46,898 nt of DNA from Pseudomonadota bacterium (GTDB lineage Bacteria > Desulfobacterota > Desulfobacteria > Desulfobacterales > RPRI01). The stretch's first letter is position 1. Every line of letters starts with the position of its first letter. Location: the NCBI GenBank assembly GCA_018823005.1, contig JAHJJB010000023.1:1-46898 (forward strand), read 5' to 3'. The notes below the pieces were generated by a model. That model did no database searches. It had not been told where the DNA came from and saw nothing but the letters and a program-made list of their open reading frames with translations. Positions 42,223-46,898 of this stretch are shown in pieces. The position numbers and the translations under genes were made by a program.

Positions 42223-42441
42223 CTATCCAAAAGTGTATTCGGTCTTCTCGCCCTGTTCTAACTCGTCCATCCCAATCAAGATTTCCTTAATGAGGGAGTA
42301 TGTCAAATCAGGATTCTCTTCCGCACATTTGCCCATGCGTGCCCAATGTTCAATCTGACCGGCCAAAGATCTGTGGTCAATCCGCCCATATTTTTTCGCC
42401 TCATCTACAAGTTTTTCGGATATTCTTACTGCTGTAGCCAT
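42223..42441 (-). CDS. ParD-like antitoxin
   Basis: This 72-residue protein has a ParD_like/ribbon-helix-helix pattern: ATAVRISEKLVDEAKKYGRI with HRSLAGQIEHWARMGKCAEE, then an acidic tail (GMDELEQGEKTEY). It is the upstream partner of the RelE/ParE toxin and should bind it and its own promoter. A tandem operator-like repeat lies at 42491-42524. A GGAGGAA site precedes the ATG. Confidence 0.82.
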   Translation of the reverse strand: MATAVRISEKLVDEAKKYGRIDHRSLAGQIEHWARMGKCAEENPDLTYSLIKEILIGMDELEQGEKTEYTFG

Positions 42442-42490
42442 AATTGTTCCTCCGGATATCTTTGTTGCAATATACTCCCATCATGCATCT

Positions 42491-42524
42491 AATAATTGTA
42501 TAATGCAACCAATAATTGTATTAT
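42491..42524 (-). promoter_or_regulatory. Tandem operator-like repeat of the toxin-antitoxin operon
   Basis: AATAATTGTATAAT (42491-42504) and AATAATTGTATTAT (42511-42524) are near-identical, 20 bp apart (two helical turns), and 50-83 bp upstream of the antitoxin ATG. This matches cooperative binding of a ribbon-helix-helix antitoxin. Confidence 0.55.
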
Positions 42525-42639
42525 CATTCTTACTGTCTTCTGGGGTCAGGCCCTGTTGCAGTGTGGGAAAAACCGCCCCGGGTTCCCGGTCGAGTGTGAA
42601 ACGCCTTGTTAAACCTTCAGCATTATACAAGGTGGTGGA
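42525..42639. other. Intergenic stretch with a TCTGGGGTCAGG fragment and a palindrome
   Basis: No gene. It has a tctggggtcaggccctg fragment (the dispersed motif often seen beside REP-associated transposase genes), a CCGGGTTCCCGG palindrome, and ttgttaaac near 42618. I see no complete mobile element. Confidence 0.4.
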
Positions 42640-42954
42640 TTAGAAAGCCTTGCCTTCTCTGATAGCTTTCAATGCACCTTCATAATTTTCACGTACATTT
42701 CCGATAAGTTCTATGATTTCGTCCGAGGCGCCATTTTGTTTCACAATGTTGTCAATAAGGAGGAGAAGGGGTTTCATCTGATTTAGCGCCCTTACGCATT
42801 CCCAACTCATTGCCTCATCAATATGGAACAACATCCTATCTGAGCCTTCAAAACCAAATTCTTCTACCACTTGATCTCGTAATAACATCCATGCACCTTG
42901 GAGGTCGGATATTGCAGTTTTTAAGTATCCAGTTTCTTCTTGTTCAAAGCTCAT
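42640..42954 (-). CDS. Small helical protein of unknown function
   Basis: I do not recognise the family. The 104 residues are predicted by eye to be mostly helical and acidic (ETGYLKTAISDLQGAWMLLR, SWECVRALNQMKPLLLLIDN). There is no signal or membrane segment. It sits in a stretch of short, separately spaced minus-strand genes. The Shine-Dalgarno site is poor, which lowers confidence. Confidence 0.55.
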   Translation of the reverse strand: MSFEQEETGYLKTAISDLQGAWMLLRDQVVEEFGFEGSDRMLFHIDEAMSWECVRALNQMKPLLLLIDNIVKQNGASDEIIELIGNVRENYEGALKAIREGKAF

Positions 42955-43050
42955 ATGTGGAATTCACCTTGAGGTTTAATAAATTATGAATTTCGGGTTG
43001 GTCCGACCTAACCTCAAATCTCACCCCATGCCGCACAGCTACGCTGCGCT

Positions 43051-43578
43051 TCACGGCGTCAGTCTTAATGCGGTTGATGTGATTTCTTTTAGTTTTTCTT
43101 TAAATATTTCAAGCGGATGCTTATAATCTATAGCACTTAAAATAATTTGATTCAATTCGTGGTTTAATTTGTAAACATCGGTTCTTGCCAAACCTCCCTC
43201 TTCGTGAACAATGTATTCAAGTAGATTTTTTTGCTCATTCATTGTGCCAAGAACACTCCGATTATTTGTTTTTTCGTATTTAATGTTTTCGGATTCAAAT
43301 AGAATACCTTCGATTTGGCGCTGAGAAATTTTTTCATGCAGTAAATTTTTAAACAGGTATTGCCCAAATACGAAATGAAACGATTCAAAATCTTGCCTTT
43401 TAAGTGAAGGAATAAAGAGTGCGTATCGTGTTATATCGTTTGATATTAATACGCACTTATGCCTTTCAATATAAAATACATTCCCGTGCCAACTCCAAAA
43501 CGGATTTTCCCCGGATTTCTCTTCCGTTGGCTTTTTCTTTAATTCAGTAAGTAATTTCTGAGTGCAGTGTACTATCAA
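43051..43578 (-). CDS. DUF6933-like protein
   Basis: From a TTG at 43578 the protein is 175 residues and starts with IVHCTQKLLTELKKKP, the way DUF6933 proteins begin. GNVFYIERHKCVLISNDITR and YALFIPSLKRQDFESFHFVF follow. AAAGGA lies just before the TTG. An in-frame ATG at 43695 would add 39 residues unlike the family, so I reject it. Function is unknown. Confidence 0.65.
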   Translation of the reverse strand: MIVHCTQKLLTELKKKPTEEKSGENPFWSWHGNVFYIERHKCVLISNDITRYALFIPSLKRQDFESFHFVFGQYLFKNLLHEKISQRQIEGILFESENIKYEKTNNRSVLGTMNEQKNLLEYIVHEEGGLARTDVYKLNHELNQIILSAIDYKHPLEIFKEKLKEITSTALRLTP

Positions 43579-43696
43579 GTTTTTTATTCCTTTAGAATAT
43601 AAAGCGGAAATCAGAACCCTCAGGGGTCGGGCCAAGCTATAGCTGGCCTTTTCTGGCCCGATATCACTCTTCCAGACCCCATCTTCTTTCAGCACA

Positions 43697-44188
43697 CTAG
43701 TCCAGATCCAACTTAGCTTTGCACTGATTACATATTACAACGCCCCGGAAAACTTTATTGCCGCATTCGGGACAAAAATAGCGGGCTTCTTCATCCTGAA
43801 TCCACTTTTCAGTCCCGACCTCTCTCCAATACGGAATAGCCCGCAAAATTACCCTTTTACCAACAGTCATTGGGAAATTTTCAATATGTTTACATGGAAA
43901 TTCGTCGCACTCGTGACATCCGGAATACCCTTTTTCTTTTGTGCAGTCCCTGATCTCACACTGCCTGCAGTGCATAAAAAGATCATCCGATAAGCACCCG
44001 CGGCATCGTATATCTTCTGCTGAAATATTTTCACTGTTAGGAAGAGTGCCCTTGCCGAGAACTTTTCCCTTGTAAACCTCAACTAACCGCTCCTTGAATT
44101 TTTGATTATTATCACAGTGTGCCATATAAATTGCACAGACTCCGCAGTAAAGTCCGCAAGGAGAAATAAAATCCGGATTTATATCCAC
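43697..44188 (-). CDS. DUF3795 protein, copy A
   Basis: This 163-residue cysteine-rich protein has SPCGLYCGVCAIYMAHCDNN at its start, a middle CRGCLSDDLFMHCRQCEIRD, then GYSGCHECDEFPCKHIENFP, and a C-terminal zinc-ribbon-like FCPECGN ... CNQCKAKL. This is the DUF3795 family, thought to bind zinc or iron-sulfur. Its function is unknown. A paralogue lies just upstream at 44337-44780. Confidence 0.85.
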   Translation of the reverse strand: MDINPDFISPCGLYCGVCAIYMAHCDNNQKFKERLVEVYKGKVLGKGTLPNSENISAEDIRCRGCLSDDLFMHCRQCEIRDCTKEKGYSGCHECDEFPCKHIENFPMTVGKRVILRAIPYWREVGTEKWIQDEEARYFCPECGNKVFRGVVICNQCKAKLDLD

Positions 44189-44236
44189 AATTCTAATTTC
44201 TTTCTATTTATCATTTTCGCACACTACAATGTCATA

Positions 44237-44275
44237 ACATAGAAATGCACCGGTTCATACGGTGCATTTCTATGT
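44237..44275. repeat. Perfect 16-bp inverted repeat between DUF3795 paralogues
   Basis: ACATAGAAATGCACCG (44237-44252), a 7-nt loop, and CGGTGCATTTCTATGT (44260-44275) form a perfect stem without a T run. It follows the stop of the upstream paralogue, so it may protect or end that transcript. Confidence 0.7.
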
Positions 44276-44336
44276 CAGAATAAGTGTTTTGTCTACAGTA
44301 CTCTCAACTAACAAAGAATCCGTTTTCATCAACTTT

Positions 44337-44780
44337 TTAATCTGTCTCGACTAACTCCTTGCAACTCCCGCAACGCCTGGCGCCGCGAAAGAGCTGGTCA
44401 TTGCAATGAGGGCATCTGTATCGATTTTCCTCTTCTTCCACCCACTTTTCAGTACCCAGCCTTTTTCTGGCAGGGACAGAGCGGAGTATTACTTTTTTAC
44501 CAGCAGGAAAAGGAAAATCATCAACCAATTTACAGGGAAACTCTATACATTGATGGCAGCCTTCATAATTTTTTTCCATTACACATGTTCGAATACCGCA
44601 TGCCTGGCAATATACAAATTTTTCATCTGACAAACAGCCTTTACAGGCTATTTGTTCAGGCGTCACACCATAAGCATTGGCCAATTTATCTTTCAGTTTT
44701 CGATTGTTGTCGCGACTTGCCATATAAACACCGCAAACGCCGCAATACAGTCCGCAGGGTGCTAATAATTCTGTGTTCAT
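44337..44780 (-). CDS. DUF3795 protein, copy B
   Basis: This 147-residue protein is a clear paralogue of the one at 43697-44188: APCGLYCGVCGVYMASRDNN, CKGCLSDEKFVYCQACGIRT, YEGCHQCIEFPCKLVDDFPF, ending with RCPHCNDQ ... CGSCKELV. Cysteine positions are conserved between copies. The KVILRSVPARKRLGTEKWVE stretch parallels KRVILRAIPYWREVGTEKWI in copy A, so the pair arose by tandem duplication. Confidence 0.85.
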   Translation of the reverse strand: MNTELLAPCGLYCGVCGVYMASRDNNRKLKDKLANAYGVTPEQIACKGCLSDEKFVYCQACGIRTCVMEKNYEGCHQCIEFPCKLVDDFPFPAGKKVILRSVPARKRLGTEKWVEEEENRYRCPHCNDQLFRGARRCGSCKELVETD

Positions 44781-44841
44781 TTTGTTGTTTCCTTTCTCCC
44801 TAATTTACGGTCCTGCCGCAAACAAATTCAAGGATTTGTTC

Positions 44842-45306
44842 TCATGTTTCCAATATGTTGGATATCAGTTTGTCTCGTTCTCGTTCTGAGATGTAAAGTT
44901 TTATCCTTACATCGCGGATTTTGGCCTCGCGTTCTTTTTTCCTGGAAGCGGCTTTTTTTGCCTTGGAAATGAGATCATTTAAATCACACGGCTTCGTCAG
45001 ATAATCGAATGCGCCGAACTTCAACACTTCAATGGCAGAATGAATTGAGGCATGGCCGGTGAGCATGATGATTTCCAAGAGAGGGTGCTTTTTCTTGAGT
45101 GTTTCAACTATTTTAATGCCGTCGAGATCAGGCATTTCGACATCGAGAACAACGACGTCAACGGTGTCGTTCTTTTCCAGTAGATTCATCGCCTCCGTCC
45201 CGGAAAAAGCACAGTCCACCGTAAACCCCCTATGGCGCAGGCGTTGGGCGAGAGTTTCAATAAACGGCTTTTCATCATCGACAAGAAGAAAATTGAACGA
45301 GGTCAT
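44842..45306 (-). CDS. Single-domain response regulator
   Basis: This 154-residue protein is a CheY-like receiver: acidic D10-D11 in LLVDDE, phospho-acceptor D55 in VVVLDVEMPD, T83 in MLTGHAS and K105 in YLTKP. A basic helical tail (SKAKKAASRKKEREAKIRDV) has no DNA-binding or enzymatic domain. It may pass signals to a partner kinase or output protein not in this window. No histidine kinase is adjacent. It lies 138 bp after ydbL on the same strand. Confidence 0.9.
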   Translation of the reverse strand: MTSFNFLLVDDEKPFIETLAQRLRHRGFTVDCAFSGTEAMNLLEKNDTVDVVVLDVEMPDLDGIKIVETLKKKHPLLEIIMLTGHASIHSAIEVLKFGAFDYLTKPCDLNDLISKAKKAASRKKEREAKIRDVRIKLYISERERDKLISNILET

Positions 45307-45444
45307 ATGCTTCTCCTGCGTGCGATTTTAGGGACATCAATATATAAGTTGACAGCGTGGAGGATGACAGGCGGGGAATAAGCTGTCAGCGGTCGTATTA
45401 AAACCAGCCGGTTTTGTTATGTATTTTCTATCTCGCAAAGTCCA

Positions 45445-45819
45445 TTATTTTTTCTGATACCATTTTCCCGCATTATCCTGAAGCCATTCACCTGCACGCG
45501 CATTTTCGGCAATTTGTATTGCCCTGCGTTTTCCTACAAGATCAGCACTTGCACCCTGCTGATTTGCTATTGATGTATAAACCGCCTTCCTGTCAGTATT
45601 TTCGCTGTTAACAAGCCCCTCCTGTTCTTTGCCTGAAGAGACAAACTGCAGGTATCCGAGATTGTTTTCCCCGATAATTCCCTTTGATTTTAGGGCCTGA
45701 ACAGCAGGAATTCTTTCTAACATTCTTGCTTTTAATTCTTTTGCGTCCTGTGCAAATGAATAACTGCATGTAAAAACGAGCAGCATCAAAACGACTATTT
45801 TTGTAATTTTATCGATCAT
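45445..45819 (-). CDS. ydbL: YdbL-family (DUF1318) exported protein
   Basis: This 124-residue protein has a signal peptide (ITKIVVLMLLVFTCSYSFA) and the YdbL/DUF1318 pattern: LKARMLERIPAVQALKSKG, IGENNLGYLQFVS, NSENTDRKAVYTSIANQQG and NARAGEWLQDNAGKWYQKK. In Escherichia coli YdbL, YnbE and YdbH act together in phospholipid transport to the outer membrane. Order and strand are the same here. The mature protein is periplasmic. Confidence 0.88.
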   Translation of the reverse strand: MIDKITKIVVLMLLVFTCSYSFAQDAKELKARMLERIPAVQALKSKGIIGENNLGYLQFVSSGKEQEGLVNSENTDRKAVYTSIANQQGASADLVGKRRAIQIAENARAGEWLQDNAGKWYQKK

Positions 45820-45835
45820 AACATCTTCTCCTTTT

Positions 45836-45870
45836 CACTTGAACCCTTGAACCCTCGACCCCTTGAATCC
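45836..45870. repeat. Word repeat (TTGAACCC family)
   Basis: cacttgaacccttgaacc followed by ctcgaccccttgaatcc sits directly in the gap between ynbE and ydbL. It is the same family as 30107, 37131 and 37212. Confidence 0.5.
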
Positions 45871-45878
45871 AAATAATA

Positions 45879-46064
45879 TTACTTTGCCTTATCAATATCT
45901 CCGAAGAAATTGTCAAGAGCCCTGTCCACTTTGATGTTTACATCAATTATTATATGGATGGGCTTGATTTCAACCGGTGCAACCGCGACTTCATGGCGGG
46001 TACTGCAGCCCTGAATAAAAAAGAAAGTTAACATTCCGGTAAAAACAATCATTTTTCTTATCAT
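45879..46064 (-). CDS. ynbE: YnbE-family outer-membrane lipoprotein
   Basis: This 61-residue protein has a lipoprotein signal with lipobox-like FIQGC and then STRHEVAVAPVEIKPIHIII followed by DVNIKVDRALDNFF. This matches the Escherichia coli YnbE layout (GC-x-P-R-x-E-V-x-x-P, then alternating strands ending in an acidic tail). Its strand-forming end is thought to complete the YdbH groove at the outer membrane. It lies between ydbH and ydbL. Confidence 0.88.
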   Translation of the reverse strand: MIRKMIVFTGMLTFFFIQGCSTRHEVAVAPVEIKPIHIIIDVNIKVDRALDNFFGDIDKAK

Positions 46065-46081
46065 AATAATAATCCTTTTTG

Positions 46082-46898
46082 TTATCGTGATATGTTTAAA
46101 GCATTCCGGTAATGCAGGATTTTGTCAAGAGGAATAACAAGGTTTATATCAAGCCGTATACCCTGAAAGCGTGAGCCTTCCTCGGCCGATTTAACCCTTA
46201 CAAACCCGCCCAGATCCTTTTTATATATAAACGGAAGCGGGTTGGCGGGTTTTCCGTCAAACTGGAGGTATAAACGAAGATCTTCTCCTTCAGTTAAAAG
46301 TTTGAGCCTGACCCAGTCATAAAGATAATCCTTCAGAGCTTCTATTGTAAGCTCAATCTGTGTAAACTGGGAAGTGCCGGGAACTGCCCCTTCCCCAAGG
46401 AGTTTGGCGCCGGTTATGTGAATTGTCCCGCCTTCTCCAGGGGTCGAATAGAGAAAACCATCTGTAAAGCTTAGTTTTCCGCCTTTATATTCCACAGGTA
46501 TCTTACCGTTTACAGCTCCGTTTCCTTCAGCGGTAGCAATTCCAAACTGCTCGATAATCATTGCAAGATTCACCCGGTCGCAGAATAGAGTCAGGCTTAT
46601 ATCCTTATTTGCCGAAGAGACTCTTATTGACTGTGTATTTACAGAACCATTACACCACTTGAAGCTGCTTTTTTCGATATAAAAGGATTCAGCCGACTCA
46701 ATCTGAAAATCGACTTTGCCGTCAGACAGCTGTATTGAACCGATCGAAGCCCTGTCAAATGTGATATGCTGCCTTGGGCCGCTCCGGACAGCAAAAAGGT
46801 CCGGCATTAAAAGGTTTATATCAATCCCCTCGATAAGAATATCTTTATCGCTATATCGCAATGATCCTTCTTTAAGAGCTCCCTTTAAAAAACCGGCC
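46082..46898 (-). CDS. ydbH: YdbH-family AsmA-like intermembrane lipid transport protein, C-terminal part (partial)
   Basis: The frame is open to the right edge, so the N-terminus is missing. The 272 or so visible residues are strand-rich, with repeated patterns such as ITFDRASIGSIQLSDGKVDF and LSFTDGFLYSTPGEGGTIHI, and end with RLDINLVIPLDKILHYRNAL. That is the usual end of YdbH proteins. YdbH forms a long hydrophobic groove that shuttles phospholipids across the periplasm, partly redundant with TamB and YhdP in Escherichia coli. It is followed by ynbE after 17 bp. Confidence 0.85.
   Translation of the reverse strand, partial: AGFLKGALKEGSLRYSDKDILIEGIDINLLMPDLFAVRSGPRQHITFDRASIGSIQLSDGKVDFQIESAESFYIEKSSFKWCNGSVNTQSIRVSSANKDISLTLFCDRVNLAMIIEQFGIATAEGNGAVNGKIPVEYKGGKLSFTDGFLYSTPGEGGTIHITGAKLLGEGAVPGTSQFTQIELTIEALKDYLYDWVRLKLLTEGEDLRLYLQFDGKPANPLPFIYKKDLGGFVRVKSAEEGSRFQGIRLDINLVIPLDKILHYRNALNISR

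Noticed and set aside
42560-42640. A possible integron attC site (ttgttaaac and cgcc words near 42600-42620)
   Set aside because: A core-like GTTTAAC is present on the minus strand, but the complementary half needed to fold an attC site was not found, and no integrase gene is in the window.
43579-43695. A 39-codon N-terminal extension of the DUF6933 protein
   Set aside because: The family begins near IHCTQKLL. A TTG at 43578 has AAAGGA before it, and the extension has no family match.
2938-45870. CRISPR array
   Set aside because: The word repeats lack constant repeat units and unique spacers of fixed length, and no cas genes are present.

Overview
The window looks like the chromosome of an anaerobic Desulfobacterota bacterium, most likely a fatty-acid-oxidising sulfate reducer of the Desulfobacterales type. 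This is inferred from gene content only: a DUF362/ferredoxin protein, a TAXI-TRAP transporter with DUF1850, a fused isobutyryl-CoA mutase with beta-oxidation genes, a small c-type cytochrome, and several families common in that phylum (DUF3786, DUF3795, DUF6125). No rRNA, tRNA or CRISPR array was seen.

Layout. 1-2173: accessory edge with the start of a possible poly-gamma-glutamate hydrolase and an AbiE-type (type IV) toxin-antitoxin pair bracketed by imperfect direct repeats. 2174-5253: a YkgJ-type cysteine-cluster protein, a DUF362 iron-sulfur protein and a lipoprotein-like protein, with a MITE-like inverted-repeat element between the last two. 5341-13416: a tightly packed + strand run of methyltransferase, polyprenyl-synthase-fold protein, FtsX-type ABC permease, its ATPase, diheme cytochrome, acyl-CoA thioesterase, DUF2784 membrane protein, exported Sm-like protein, two alpha/beta hydrolases, a transglutaminase-like protein and a small membrane protein. 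13599-17345: a promoter, the TAXI binding protein, DUF1850 and fused TRAP permease, then a strong terminator. 17361-22400: DUF3786, patatin-like, TPM-domain, DHH, DsrE, YqaA-like and cupin proteins.

22568-25858 (- strand) holds a DUF4143 ATPase, an EamA exporter, a SemiSWEET-like protein and a metallo-beta-lactamase lactonase-like protein. 25922-37130 is the metabolic centre: a divergent regulon with TetR regulator, fused B12 mutase (IcmF), thiolase, 3-hydroxybutyryl-CoA dehydrogenase, XRE-cupin regulator and acyl-CoA dehydrogenase on the - strand, and enoyl-CoA hydratase, an HMG-CoA-lyase-like protein and a DUF6125 protein on the + strand. Together they supply every carbon-skeleton step from isobutyryl-CoA through butyryl-CoA, crotonyl-CoA, 3-hydroxybutyryl-CoA and acetoacetyl-CoA to two acetyl-CoA. 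Two copies of a 15-bp operator-like sequence lie next to two outward promoters between the arms.

37372-46898 (- strand): an SMP-30-like beta-propeller, DNA polymerase I with an upstream HD-domain gene, a small accessory stretch (ParD/RelE-type toxin-antitoxin, orphan small genes, DUF6933, two DUF3795 paralogues), an orphan response regulator, and ydbL-ynbE-ydbH envelope lipid-transport genes running off the right edge.

The intergenic DNA is unusually rich in structure: three inverted-repeat elements with GTAAAAAG-type ends, and at least five families of short-period word repeats placed at gene boundaries. The most promising under-described systems are the isobutyryl-CoA regulon with its cysteine-less HMG-CoA-lyase homologue, and the isoprenoid-synthase/methyltransferase/ABC cluster.
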